From the NCBI RefSeq assembly GCF_000151665.1, contig NW_013171815.1:385153-449152 (forward strand): a DNA stretch of 64,000 nucleotides, written 5' to 3'. Of this stretch, positions 37,301 through 48,529 are shown in pieces (within the stretch, counting starts at the first letter, position 1; the number at the start of each line of letters is the position of its first letter). A model generated the notes under the pieces. It was given only the letters and a program-made list of their open reading frames with translations. It was not told where the DNA came from and searched no databases. This DNA comes from Blastocystis hominis (taxonomy: Eukaryota > Sar > Bigyra > Opalinata > Blastocystidae). The position numbers were made by a program, and so were the translations under genes.

Positions 37301-37738
37301 TAGGCTAGCGTTCGAGGCAGCAATCCCAACAATTTGGAATCGCTGACCAACGTACCATCCGGAGACGAAGGGCCCAAGATAGTGTGCGTCTTCCCCGAAC
37401 CAGTTTGACCATATGCAAAGATGCACCCGTTATATCCATTTAAACAGTTCTCTGTGATGTCCTTTCCAAAGGCATCGAATATATCTTCCTATTTTTGAAG
37501 AGGGTGCTCAGAAGAAACCTGCGATGATTTTTCATCGAACACAGAATCAAAAACAAAGTTGTGTCCCGAAGAATTCTCACTTGTATATTCAATATAGGGA
37601 GTATTGCACCGAATACATTGTTTTGTATCTAAAAGAATAAGTAAACTAACGCATAAGCCAACCATTTAATTCTTTTTCGCGGAGTGGCCTGACTCGGCAA
37701 AAGACCCGAATGAACTCATTGCTTCGGTTACTACTCAT
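34349..37738 (-). CDS. N-terminal-motor kinesin, kinesin-12/KIF15-like
   Basis: The motor is at the N-terminus: [20 protein letters not shown], then P-loop [27 protein letters not shown], the switch region, [13 protein letters not shown] and [17 protein letters not shown]. The neck ([20 protein letters not shown], then [10 protein letters not shown]) resembles kinesin-12. A long coiled coil follows (for example [20 protein letters not shown]) to a C-terminus ...[16 protein letters not shown] with genomic TAG (34349-34351). Many introns of about 30 nt. Subfamily assignment rests on the neck sequence and is less sure than the kinesin call. It diverges from ETFA with 139 nt between starts. Confidence 0.85.
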
Positions 37739-37877
37739 GAATATAGGCCAGGTGCGCTATGATATTTGAAACAATCACAATTCCGCAGTATTGTTTAGTT
37801 TTACACGCGGCGAAACTCCCCAATTCAACTCATTTTTCTCCGAATCTAGCGCATCCTTTTATCCTTCACTATTACCA

Positions 37878-39149
37878 ATGTTTTGTAGACCATTGGTTCG
37901 AACGATTTCACGGAGAATTACAAACAGTGGAATGGTACTGTTCTTTCTGTCTGGATTATGTGCAGGCTGTAAGGACTATCCGGAGAAGTATCGGTTCGCT
38001 TGTCATCGGGGATTATGACGATGTTTCCCTTTCCAAAAACACACTCAATGCGATTCAAGTGGCAAAGGATTTTGGTGATGTAGGGGATGTGTGATCTAAT
38101 GAGCTTTCTAGGTTTCCTTGTGGCTTTGTGGAGTGGGTATAACCGAGTCCGTTTGTAAAGAACTCACGCAGAATATTCCTATCAAGGAGGTATTCTACTC
38201 AGAAATGGAAGTAGGAGTAATCCCGTTCATTTATGCAAGGATCCTTCCTCCAAACTACCAGAAAATCGCTGCACCTGTCTTAAAAATCTCCATTCTACGC
38301 ATTCCTTCGATTTTATCTGTGGTTGCTCGACTTCCTCCACCCTATCGCTCCTGGCTCGTTTTGCAGCCACTCAACACCTCCCCATGCTTAGCGATGTGAC
38401 AAAGGTTCTAAACAAAACCACTTTCCAGCGTTTCGTTTACGCAGGAAATGCAATCGAGACTGTCCAATACACGAGCCATCCACAGGTATATACATTTTTT
38501 CTCTCCATAACGAAATAGATTATGACGATTCGTCCCTCGCTCCATAACGTTCCATCTTTTCCCGCCACTTCGCCTTCTCCCTCCTTTTCTTCGCTTCCTG
38601 TGCTGTTTGAATCTTCGCCTGTAACTTTAGATCTCTGTGGATTCTCGGTATGCCAAGGTGCTGAAAGAAACAAAAACACAGTCTGATCGGTACTTCGACA
38701 GTAATGTTTGTCATCTAGTCCTTCTCTCGTTACTGCCTCGCGAGTTGTCGTAGGAGGTCGTGGAGCTGGCGACAAGAAACAATTCGAGGTTCTTTTCAAG
38801 CTGGCGGACAAGTTGGGAGCGGCAGGTTTGATTCAGCGAGTTTCGTGTTTTGTAGTGGGAGGAACGAGAGCAGCAGTGGACCAGGGAATGATTGAGCCGA
38901 GTTTGCAAGTGGGGCAAACGGGGAAAATCATTCGACCTGCACTGTATGTGGGTTGTGGCGTGAGCGGATCCATTCAGCACCAAGCTGGAATGAAGGAGTC
39001 GCAGACGATCGTGTGTATTAATAAAGATCCGGAAGCTCCTCTTTTTAAGGTGGGAAGGATGGAGGGAAGAGTGTGATGAGTAGATTGCGGACTATGGGAT
39101 TGTGGGTGATATGCATCAGATTGTTCCGGAAATTCTGTCTAAACTGTAA
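37878..39149 (+). CDS. ETFA: Electron transfer flavoprotein alpha subunit
   Basis: ETF alpha binds FAD and passes electrons from acyl-CoA and related dehydrogenases. The arginine-rich start MFCRPLVRTISRRITNSGM, continuing AVRTIRRS, fits organelle import, followed by SLVIGDYDDVSLSKNTLNAI. The C-terminal FAD domain is clear: RVVVGGRGAGDKKQF, LADKLGAAVGGTRAAVD, SLQVGQTGKIIRPALYVGCG, VSGSIQHQAGM, and CINKDPEAPLFKVADYGIVG. Introns of about 28-30 nt break it. In-frame TAA at 39147-39149, with TGTTTGTT at 39166-39173. In an anaerobe this is likely in the mitochondrion-related organelle; the beta subunit is not in the window. Confidence 0.95.
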
Positions 39150-39235
39150 TTATGGTTTTTGAAATTGTTTGTTCACAGAATTACCTTTGTTGAACGTTCC
39201 ACCTTGTGAAAATCTCTCAATAGCAACTCTTTACC

Positions 39236-42200
39236 ATGGTTACGATAGAGATTCAAGGAAATCAGGAACGGGATGATTCTCTTGTGGCATGTACCAAAGT
39301 CCCAGCTTATTATTGGAATACAATCGTAGACCATTGCCCAGTTGATCCAGTATCTCGGAATCAGAGATAAGGTTATGTTGACAGTGATGACAGATGAAGA
39401 TTCTATGTCTTTCTCTGACAGTCTCGAAGAAGAGTTTAGAATGTTGAAGAACTGCTTATGTATAGAATTGACGTCGATGCAGTTCTAGACAAAGAGTTAT
39501 CATCATCTCTATGGTTTGTATCAATGACACAATTAAATTTGTAGTGAATCAATGAAAGAAATAATAGCCAACAAAAATGCGGGTTCCGATGCTTCTCTTA
39601 GTGTATTTAAGAATTTGATCATTTTATTTCTGCGTCTCTTATATACAAAGGACGAAGAACTATCTCTGGCGAAGAATCGTTGTAGTCAAGTTTCTCCAAC
39701 GCCTCTCTATTCCGAGTTTCCTGAAGTAGAACGTGATTTAGACGACGCGCACACGCGTATTTTTGATTTACTCGAAGCGAACCACGAATTGGTTCATTTC
39801 TACAATTCCCTGCTTTCTTCTCTTTCGGGCTCGCAACCCACACCAAAACCGGAGCAGCCTGCTTTTCTCACGGAGAATTCCTACGAAGAGGATGAGAAAG
39901 AGTTGTTCCGTCAGGAAATCGGATCGTTGCGACTAGAATTGCAGACGACAAAAGAAGACATGAAGCTGTTGAATAGCTCGAATCGTCGCAATGAACGAAT
40001 TGGATGATGTGTAGGAGAGAAAGATGAGTGCATTCGATCGTTGCAGAAGCAGCTGAAGGATGTGAATTGCTATGTTTTGGAGAGAGATCAGGGACGGAAA
40101 GCATCCGAAGAGATGGAGGCGCGATATCAAAACCAAATAGCGAAGTTGACGCAGTCGCTGCAGCAGCACGACATGGAGAGATTGAAAATGGAGGAAGAGA
40201 GAAAAGAAAAGGAGAAGGAACTGGAGTTGTTGCGAGAAGAAGTGGAGGGATTGAAGAGAGAAAGAGAAGAATTGAAGAGAGAAAGCGAAGGATTCAAGGA
40301 GGAAATGGGAGAAAAGGAGGAGCAGTTGATTCAAATGAAGCATGAAATTGAGGAGTGGAGAGAAAAAGCGGATCGATTGAACGTGGAACTAAAAGGGAAA
40401 AGCGAACGAAATGAAGGAATAGAGGAATTGGATCGAATGAAAACAGAGAATGAATCGCTGAAAACGGAGTTGAATGAAATGAAAAAAGAGAATGAATCAT
40501 TGAAAGGAGAATTGAAAAATGTTCAAATGGAGAATGAAAGAGAAGAACTGAATCAATGCATTGAAGAGTTAGAAAGGGTAAAACAAGAAAACGAATCTCT
40601 GAGAGCGGAGTTGGAACGAGGAAAAGAAGGAGTCGCGATGGCAGAGACGATCGCGTTAAAAGAAGAGCTGGATAATTTAAACAAAGTGAACGCTTCTCTC
40701 AGAGAAGAACTCATCAAATTGAGTGCTGAACGAAAGAACCTTTTGAATCCTCTCCTTTCCCATCAACTTCCCAGAGGGTATCAAATCGATTTGAATGAAT
40801 TCAATGAATTCAATGATCAACAATCGTTGGAAGGCGAACCGGATTTCCGAACTCATCCACCTGAACAATTCTTCTATTCATCTCCTCTTCCCACCTCTTC
40901 TTCCTCGTTGGAAGCCTATCGGCTCGTGATTTCGCAGCTCTACCGCGAGGTTCTTTCCCTCCAGAGAGAGAATCAGAGCCTTGTTGCGCAGTTGGATGCT
41001 GCGAAGCCCCTTCAAATCACAATCACTCCTTCGGGAATGGAGGAATCGAACGCAGGAGTGAAGAGTTTGATCGCTTCGATGCAGATGACGATGCAAACGT
41101 TGCAAGTCACGCTGAAGGAGAAGAACGATCTCATCGCCAAGCTGAATGCGCAACTGCAACAATTCCTATCCGATTCTCATCCGAATGGAGAGTTTTCACT
41201 CGATCAAAGAGAAGTGGAAACGGAGAATATGCTGAATTCGGAGGAGCAAACAGAGAGTGAAGGGGAAGAAGAGCAGTCCCAGCAGTCCCAACACAAAGAA
41301 GAAGAAGACCAAAGAGATCATGAAGACCAGGAAGATCAAAAAGACCAGGAAGAAGAAGAAGAAGAAGAAGAAGAAGAGAAGGGAGCTTCTCCGAAGCAGG
41401 ATTTCTCTCAAGAGATGCAGATGGCGCGAGAGGAAGCAGAGAGAATGCGCCAGTCGTGCGAGCAGCTGATGGAGGAAAACAACGCGAAGGAAAAACTGCT
41501 GGAGGCGCAGCGTTCGCGCGAGCAGCAGCTCTCCGACGAGGTCGCATCTCTCCAAAACCAAGTCTCCGCTCTCGAAGAAAAACGCGAGGAACTGCAAACC
41601 CTGCTCTCTCTCTCTCGCCAGAACATCCAACAGCTCTCCACGCTCTTCAAAGGCCAGCTAGGCCAGCTGCGCGATTCGCTATCTTCGCTGCCTCCTCTGC
41701 TCACAGCACAGCAGACTTCGTTGCGAGGCGAAATGGAAACAACGATCCGCACGATCGCAGCGAAATACGCGTTCCTCACAAACCATCTTCTTTCTTCTCG
41801 CCAGCTAATCTCGTCGCTTCGAGATGAGATTCAGAACTACAAAGGAAACTACCGAGTTATGATTCGGGTCCGACCCATTAACAATACGGACACTTCCACA
41901 CACTCTTGCATCCGAATCACAGACGAATACAACATCTCCATCCAATCCGAAGACACGCGAAACGAACCCAAGTCGTTCGTTTTCGATCGAATTCTCCCTC
42001 CAGCAGCCTCTCAAGAAGAGCTGTTCTTAGAGATCGAACCCGCGGTTCTCAGCGTTTTCCGAGGCATTAATTCCACGATTCTCGCTTATGGACAAACGGG
42101 ATCGGGCAAAACGTACTCCATGGTAGGCGAAAAAGGCCGGCTTGGCCTCACATTCCGAAGCTGTCACTTATTATTCGAGGAGTTCCGCTACCGAGCAGAC

Positions 42201-42916
42201 ACTTCTTACGAATTGAAAGTGCATTTCATGGAATTGGTTGAGCGTAGATTAGTATCTCTGAGATCTATTGCGAAACGCTTCGCGATTTATTGGCGGAGGG
42301 TCGGAAAGTCAGCGTGCCGTTTTCTGCGAAAGATCGGTTGGTCGAGGTCGCTTTCTTCTCCGTTTCTCCCTGTAGATGACCGTGCGATCGACCAATGAAA
42401 TGGAGCGTCTTCTTCAGAAAGCCTTCGCGATTCGAGCCACTGCCACGACGAATATGAACATACAGAGCAGTCGATCGCATCTTCTCGTGCAGTTTGTGCT
42501 GTACAATGGGACGGAAAAGCCGCTGGCGAAGCTGACGCTGGTGGATCTGGCGGGAAGCGAGTGTTTACGACAGAGTGGCGGACAGGAGGAGAGAAGGAAG
42601 GAGGCGAAGATGATCAACTTGAGTTTATTTGAATTGACGAACGTGTTGAGAGATCTGAATGTGCCGGGGAAGATTCCTTCGTTCAGAAACAGCAAACTCA
42701 CGATGATGTTGAAGGACTCGCTCGGAGGCCAGACGAAGAACTTGGTATTGATTCACTTGAATCCCACAGATCGAGATTATGCGTACTAGAAGTGCGGAGA
42801 CATGACTGTGTAGGAATTCGCTAAGTTCGCTTCAGCTGGGAGAGAAGATTAGTTCGATTAAAGTAGGAGCCGTTACAACGAAACCGGTTCCGACAAAGCG
42901 TGGAAGTAAGACGTAG
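39236..42916 (+). CDS. C-terminal-motor kinesin (kinesin-14)
   Basis: A long coiled-coil stalk (highly charged, with ELERVKQENESLRAELERG-type heptads and a glutamate run at about 41350-41385) precedes the motor. The order neck-motor, with SSLRDEIQNYKGNYRVMIRV, is the kinesin-14 signature of minus-end-directed motors. Motor motifs are [41 protein letters not shown] and FRNSKLTMMLKDSLGGQ. Introns remove apparent stops, for example joining MEL to IYCETLRDLL and DRDYA to NSLSSLQLGE. It ends ...PTKRGSKT with TAG at 42914-42916; TGTTTGTT lies at 42990-42997. The N-terminal exons (MVTIEIQGNQERDDSL onward) are inferred from frame only. Confidence 0.85.
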
Positions 42917-43078
42917 GATACGAGAAAGAGTTGATTGAATTAGTGTGACGAAAACGATTGTAAAGTGAATAGATGATGACTATTTTACGTGTTTGTTGCA
43001 ATTCAATCGATGGGTCGAGAAGGATCGAAGTGTAGATACGAAAAAGAACAATTTTCAAATAGTGTTATTTCCATAATT

Positions 43079-44507
43079 ATGCATTTTCGTACGCTTCTTC
43101 TTTTTAGCTATATTCTCTGCAACGTGTAGTGACTACTGGCACCCGATGAGACGTAGTTGCGTTCTAGCGCAGGATCTCGTTGTCAGCGAAAAATGTTCCG
43201 TTAAGCTCACGGACGAAAACTTTAAATCCGTAATCGAGTCGAATGGTTTGAATTTCTTTGCTATTAACACAAGATTATGTATTTGTCTTCTTCTACTCGG
43301 CTACATGCCCTGCTTGCAGACGTTTCGACCCGATTTGGGAAGAAACTTCGTGTGAGTATGACGGGAAGAAGGTGGTTTTTGCCCATCTCGAAGGAAACGA
43401 AAACCAGGGAATCATCAACGCTTATCGGGTCAGCCACACTCCTACTCTCGCTCTGTTCCACAGGGTATTACTCGTACTTTTCTTCTACTCAGGACATGGC
43501 CACCCCCATCAAGTTCAACGGTCGTCAATACAAGGAATCCCTCCTTTTCTTCGTTAAGGTACTCTCCCCTTTTCCTTCTTATCCCAGCAACAATCTGGAG
43601 ACCCCAACCCCGGTTCTCCTGCTGCTCATTTCACCGATGCTTTAGAAGCGCTTCGCGTATTTCTTTTTCTCTCTCTCGAATCTCCTTTTAGTTCTCTTTC
43701 TGGCGCGGCACCGTCGATAACCACCTCGAGCCCTCGCTGAACGGCTTCTTCCCGACCGTAGGTTCCACGGTTTCCCCGTTTTGTAGACGGATTCCGCGGA
43801 ATATCGCGCATTTACCCAGGCCGTCATTGCGCTGGACGGATTGGTTCGTTGCGCCGAGATCATCAGCGATACGGTTTCCCCAGTTTCTCCGTTTTATGTA
43901 GATCCAGGAGGAGTACAATCTTCCCGCGGGGGAGCCTGCGATCGTGCTTTACCGCGATTATGACGAGCGAAAATCGGTGTACGAGGGACCGTGGGACGCG
44001 AAGGCAATCGAGGAATGGGCGAGAATCCGAGAGCATCCGTCGGTTGGGTTCGCCGACGAGCAGCATCTGATGCAATACCATCGGAAGGAAGGCATTCTGG
44101 TACACATGCTGGTGGACAAGGAATCGGTGGGAGGAGATTGGAATGCGTTCCAGGATTTTGTGTTCCAGGAGATGGCAGTGCCGATTTTCTCGAATGGGAT
44201 CATGAAGCGAGGCACGTTTACGATCATTTTTTCGGATGGAGAGGAGAATAAGAAATGGTTGAAGACAATGGCGCCGAGGGGGGACTCGCTGCCCGTGGCG
44301 TTGCTGATTGACTTTGTTTGTTTCGTGTGGAGCCATAATGGGTAGAAGACGAAATATCAGTACCAGCCACGAAAACCTTTATCGATGGACACCATTGCGT
44401 CGGATATTGTGGCATTTGTGAACGACTACTCGCTGGGACTTGCAACTCCGCTAGGTGATGGAGGTATGGTTGGAATGGGTCGGTGAGGAGTAGAGGATGA
44501 GTTGTGA
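43079..44507 (+). CDS. ER thioredoxin-fold protein (PDI family) with EDEL retention signal
   Basis: A signal peptide (MHFRTLLLFSYILCNVCVLA) leads to a thioredoxin domain with redox motif SATCPACRRFDPIWEE (CPAC) and the cis-proline region SHTPTLALF. A second, non-catalytic thioredoxin-like region follows (AIVLYRDYDERKSVYEGPW). After a 30-nt intron (44464-44493) the last exon supplies only the final residues, so the protein ends GDGEDEL, a KDEL-type ER retention signal, with genomic TGA (44505-44507). If that intron is retained, the tail becomes GGMVGMGR and the signal is lost. TGTTTGTT follows at 44537-44544. Role: disulfide formation or chaperoning in the ER lumen. Confidence 0.82.
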
Positions 44508-44787
44508 GTATAAATATGGTTAAAGGGTTTCCTATTTGTTTGTTAAAAAAAATCGTGGGATTGTGTGCAGACATCCTTGATAATCAAGGGATGAAACGCC
44601 TTCTCTCCATCCGTTCATCTCGTTACAAAAAGAGTCTATTATGGTCACTTGTGCTCATCACAGAAACTGTAGGTAGTTGTGTTGGAAATAAGAGTTTTAA
44701 CGATCGAATATGCGCATTGTTCATTGAGTTCGCGGTCCTCTCGGAATAGGAATCTCATCTGTTTTTAGATCGTCTTACTTTCAGTAC

Positions 44788-45377
44788 TCCTCGTCGCCCC
44801 TTCGAGCGCGAGCGTCTGGACCAGGAGCTCCGTATTTGCGGAGAGTTCGGTCTGCGCTGCAAGCGTGAGATCTGGCGTGTGCAGCTGGTGCTTGCCAAGA
44901 TCCGCAAGGTATTATTTCGTGCATATTTCTAAGGCAAAGGCTGCTCGTGAATTGCTGACTCTTCCTGAGGATGATCCTCGCAGAATCTTCCAGGGAGCTG
45001 CCATCATCCGCCGCATGGCCCGTCTGGGACTCGTCTCTGAGGAGGAGATGAAGCTCGATATGATTCTGGAGCTGTCGACTTCCAAGCTGATGGACCGCAG
45101 ACTGCAGACCCGTGTGTTCAAGCTGGGCCTTGCCAAGTCGATCCACCACGCTCGTGTGCTGATCAAGCAGCGCCACATCCGTGTTGGCCAGCAGGTGGTG
45201 AACGCTCCTTCGTTCATGGTTCATGTGGATTCGGAGAAGCACATCCAGTTCGCTGAGAACTCTCCTTATGGAGGCGGTCGTCCTGTAAGAAGCTTTGTGT
45301 GAGGGCGAATTGCTAATGTGTAGGGACGTGTGGCCAGAAAGCACCACAAGAACGATAAGGCGGAGGCTGAGGAATAA
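44788..45377 (+). CDS. RPS9: 40S ribosomal protein uS4 (S9)
   Basis: The frame gives [60 protein letters not shown] and [20 protein letters not shown], with [15 protein letters not shown] across an intron near 45285-45324. This is unmistakable uS4. It ends ...DKAEAEE with TAA (45375-45377), and TGTTTGTT lies at 45420-45427. Here the CDS is listed from the first secure exon. The initiating exon lies upstream within roughly 44590-44770, but I could not choose its ATG and intron with confidence. Confidence 0.93.
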
Positions 45378-45547
45378 GCTACTTCTGTGAATCTTAAACA
45401 TTGTCAGACTCGGTTGAGTTGTTTGTTGGAGAAACGATCGTGGAAGGATGGGGATGCGGGTTGTACACGTTTCTTGCCAAGTGCAAGCGTGTTTTCGAGC
45501 GTTCTCAATTGGAGAAATGGTAGAAACTGGCCATATTTTTTTGAAGA

Positions 45548-46573
45548 ATGCTTTCGTGCGTTTCTAAAGTATCGCGGATTGGATTATCCGTTGCTCGCGC
45601 CAGCAGCACTGCGCGCGTGTGGATTGACAAGAACACCAAGGTAATCGGTCAGGGTATCACTGGAAAGAATGTGAGCATCGTTTTTGTGTTTGCCTGATGT
45701 TGTAGGGTACGTTCCACACGCAGCAGGCTATTGAGTACGGAACCAAGATGGTCGGTGGAGTAAATCCCAAGAAGGCTGGTAGCACTCACTTGGGTCTGCC
45801 TATTTTCTCAAGTGTGGAGGAGGTAGAATGTTTGAATCGCTAAACTATCTTTCTAGGCCAAGAAGGCTACGAATGCTGACGCTACCGTCATTTACGTGCC
45901 TCCTAGTGGTGCTGCTTCCGCAATTCTGGAGGCTGTTGCTGCTGAGATCCCTCTGATCGTGTGCATCACGGAGGGAATTCCCCAGCACGACATGCTCCGC
46001 GTGAAGGACATCATGAAGAGCCAGTCGAAGTCTCGTCTGATCGGTCCGAACTGCCCGGGTATCATCAAGCCCGGTGAGTGCAAGATCGGCATCATGCCCG
46101 GTTACATCCACAAGAAGGGTAAGATCGGTGTGGTGTCCCGCTCTGGCACGCTGACGTACGAGGCGGTGGCGCAGACGACGAAGTACGGTCTGGGTCAGTC
46201 GACGGTGGTGGGCATCGGCGGCGATCCGTTCAACGGTACGAACTTCATCGACTGTCTGGAGCGCTTCACGAACGATCCGCAGACGGAGGGCATCGTGATG
46301 ATCGGCGAGATCGGCGGTACGGCGGAGGAGGACGCTGCGGAGTGGCTGAAGCAGTACGGAGACCCGTCCAAGCCGGTGGTGGGATTCATTGCCGGACGCA
46401 CGGCGCCGCCGGGTCGCCGCATGGGGCACGCGGGAGCGATCATTTCGGGAGGAAAGGGAACGGCGAAGGCGAAGATGGAGGCGATGACTGCGGTGGGAAT
46501 CAAGGTGGTGGACACCCCGGCGCAGATCGGAGAGGCGATTTATGGACTGATGAAGGCGGCAGGCAAGGCGTAA
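45548..46573 (+). CDS. Succinyl-CoA ligase alpha subunit, mitochondrion-related organelle
   Basis: Catalyses succinyl-CoA + ADP/GDP + Pi to succinate + NTP + CoA, the ATP-yielding step of the acetate:succinate CoA-transferase cycle in Blastocystis organelles. The import-type N-terminus [20 protein letters not shown] is followed by [20 protein letters not shown]. Further features are [40 protein letters not shown], the CoA-site region [20 protein letters not shown], the acidic [13 protein letters not shown], and the active-site histidine in [20 protein letters not shown]. Two introns (about 36 and 34 nt) are seen. TAA at 46571-46573, TGTTTGTT at 46596-46603. The beta subunit is not in the window. 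Confidence 0.97.
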
Positions 46574-46627
46574 AGCAAGGATTGCGTTTGTGGCGTGTTT
46601 GTTTCTAAAAAAGTCCTAGTCTGGAAA

Positions 46628-47681
46628 ATGGCTGAGAACACTGTGGCTGTCTTTGGTAAGGAAGGAAGAGGGGAGTGAGAGAAAGGGATTCCGTGGTCTT
46701 TTGACAACGATGCCTTGTACGAGTTCTTTAAGGGTTGTGGAGCGATTTCCGACTGCTACGTATCATCGTCTATTTTGGGGTGTGAGCGAGTAGGTGATCC
46801 GAAACAAGAAAACCAATCTTTCTCGTGGATTTGGTTTTGTGCATTTTGAGGACAAGGCTGGCATGGACGCATGCCTTGCAATGGATGGAACCGTAGCGAA
46901 GCCTGTTTAGAGGTGACTTTTAGGAATGTGAAGGCCGTACCCTGAAGATCACCATTTCGGACAAGGAAAGAGCGCCTACTCCCAGATCGGAGTACAACGA
47001 CAAGAACAAGGTGATTGTGAACTGTTTGAGCTGGAACACGACTTCGGAGAGTTTAGCTGAGTACCTGTCGCAGTACGGTGAGTTGGAAGACTGCAAGGTA
47101 GTATTCTGGACGATGTTTGAACATAGGTGCTCTACGACAACAAAACCCAGCATAGTCGTGGTTTGGCTGTCGCTCGCTTCAAGAACGAGGCGGACATGCT
47201 TCGTGCCATTGATGCTGTGAACGAGAAGGACTTTGAGGGTCGTGTGATCACGATTCACCAGTTCCTTCCTCGCGACAAGCCGGGAAAGCGCAAGTTTGAT
47301 AAGAACACGAAGTCGTACAAGTATGCTGAAAGCAAGGAAGCGGCTCCTGAAACGAGTGAAAATAAGGAAGAGGAGAAGGTGGAGGCGGAGGTTGAGGAGA
47401 AGGTGGTGGAAGAAGAGAAGGAGGAGGAGGCTGAGGAGAAGGCTGAGGTTGAGGAGAAGGAAGAGAAGAAGGAAGAGAAGAAGGACAAAAAGAAGGAAAA
47501 GAAGGAAAAGAAAGAGAAGAAGGAAAAGAAGGAAAAGAAAGAGAAGAAGGAGAAGAAGGAAAAGAAAGATAAAAAGGAAAAGAAAGAAAAGAAGGAAAAG
47601 AGCAAAGAGAAGAAGGACAAGAAAGATAAGAAGGACAAGAAGAACAAGAAAGAGAAAAAGGAAAAGAAGAATAAGGAATAA
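46628..47681 (+). CDS. Two-RRM RNA-binding protein with Lys/Glu-rich tail (nucleolin-like)
   Basis: Five small exons encode MAENTVAVFGIPWSFDNDAL, RRM1 with RNP1 SRGFGFVHFED, then RRM2 from NKVIVNCLSWNTTSESLAEY with RNP1-like SRGLAVARFKN. The C-terminal third (about 47401-47681) is almost pure lysine/glutamate repeats of the KEKKEKK type. This layout resembles nucleolin/Nsr1 or similar nucleolar RNA-binding proteins, but no specific orthologue can be named. Introns of 29-34 nt were removed, and the frame is conserved through each. Genomic TAA at 47679-47681, with TGTTTGTT at 47730-47737. The lysine-rich repeat DNA may vary in length between strains. Confidence 0.85.
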
Positions 47682-47881
47682 GTCGCCCTCTCGTAGTTTA
47701 GCAATCTTCTTGACGTCGACTTCAATGCTTGTTTGTTTCCAATTCAAATTGGAAAAATTGTTAGTGTGTAGCCCCTACCAGAGAAATCGTGGGTCTGTAT
47801 TTCATTCCTAATCGATTTATTTCTACCCCTGGGTGGTTTTTCATAGCAGTAACTCAGTCATTTCGCACCGAGCAATAGAAT

Positions 47882-48001
47882 GTAAGTGTTTTTCAGTGCT
47901 TTGTATGGGGTACCTACGCGTCTGCAGTCTGCTAGGTGCAGTGTGCCTCGGCTTGTTGTTTTTCCTTTTGGACCTTGTAATAGATCTAATATTGTCTATA
48001 G
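47882..48001 (+). other. Long 5'-UTR intron of eL21
   Basis: A canonical GTAAGT donor (47882) and CTATAG acceptor (48001) define a 120-nt intron ending 3 nt before the eL21 ATG, about four times the normal length in this window. It contains no clear box C/D or H/ACA elements that I can identify. Confidence 0.5.
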
Positions 48002-48004
48002 AGA

Positions 48005-48478
48005 ATGCCTCACGCTAACGGATATCGTGCCCGTACTCGTTACATGTTCAAGAGAGCTTTCCGCAACCACGGAGTGGTTCCTCTCTCTACGAACATGCGC
48101 TGCTATCACGTAGGTGACTACGTCGATATTGTGGCCAACGGAGCTGTTCACAAGGGTATGCCTTTCAAGGGTTACCATGGACGCACTGGAGTCGTGTTTG
48201 ATGTCACCAAGACCGCTGTGGGTGTCGAGGTGAACAAGCAGGTGAGAAACCGCATCATCAAGAAGAGAATCCATGTGAAGGTCGAGCATGTCCTGCCTTC
48301 CAAGTGCAGAAAGCAGCATCTGGATCGTGTGAAGCAGAACGAAGCCATCAAGGCCGAGAAGAGAGCCGAGAAGGTGTGCCTGAAGCGCCTGCCTGCTCAG
48401 CCTCGTGCTGCTCACACTGTGGTTCCCACCAAGCCCATTAAGACCGTGTTCGTGCTTCCCTACGAGATTCTGGCTTAA
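48005..48478 (+). CDS. RPL21: 60S ribosomal protein eL21
   Basis: Uninterrupted frame: MPHANGYRARTRYMFKRAFR, NHGVVPLSTNMRCYHVGDYV, GMPFKGYHGRTGVVFDVTKT, KKRIHVKVEHVLPSKCRKQH, ending PIKTVFVLPYEILA with TAA (48476-48478). Length (157 residues) and sequence match eL21 across eukaryotes. It is unusual here in having no coding introns, but a 120-nt intron seems to sit in the 5' UTR. TGTTTGTT at 48507-48514 predicts cleavage near 48502, converging on the minus-strand helical protein gene. Confidence 0.97.
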   Translation: MPHANGYRARTRYMFKRAFRNHGVVPLSTNMRCYHVGDYVDIVANGAVHKGMPFKGYHGRTGVVFDVTKTAVGVEVNKQVRNRIIKKRIHVKVEHVLPSKCRKQHLDRVKQNEAIKAEKRAEKVCLKRLPAQPRAAHTVVPTKPIKTVFVLPYEILA

Positions 48479-48502
48479 GGATGTTGCAGTCTGGTGCGAT
48501 TT

Positions 48503-48526
48503 GTAGTGTTTGTTAGAAAACAGTCT
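48503..48526. terminator. Back-to-back bidirectional poly(A) module, eL21/helical protein gene
   Basis: Plus TGTTTGTT (48507-48514) abuts AGAAAACA (48515-48522), i.e. TGTTTTCT on minus. Both are 4 nt from the predicted cleavage bases (48502 plus, 48527 minus). Confidence 0.65.
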
Positions 48527-48529
48527 AGT

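Noticed and set aside
47255-47811. Ser/Phe-rich and Lys/Arg-rich frames over the RRM gene tail
   Set aside because: Frame-shifted or antisense readings of the AAG/GAG repeat that encodes the Lys/Glu tail.
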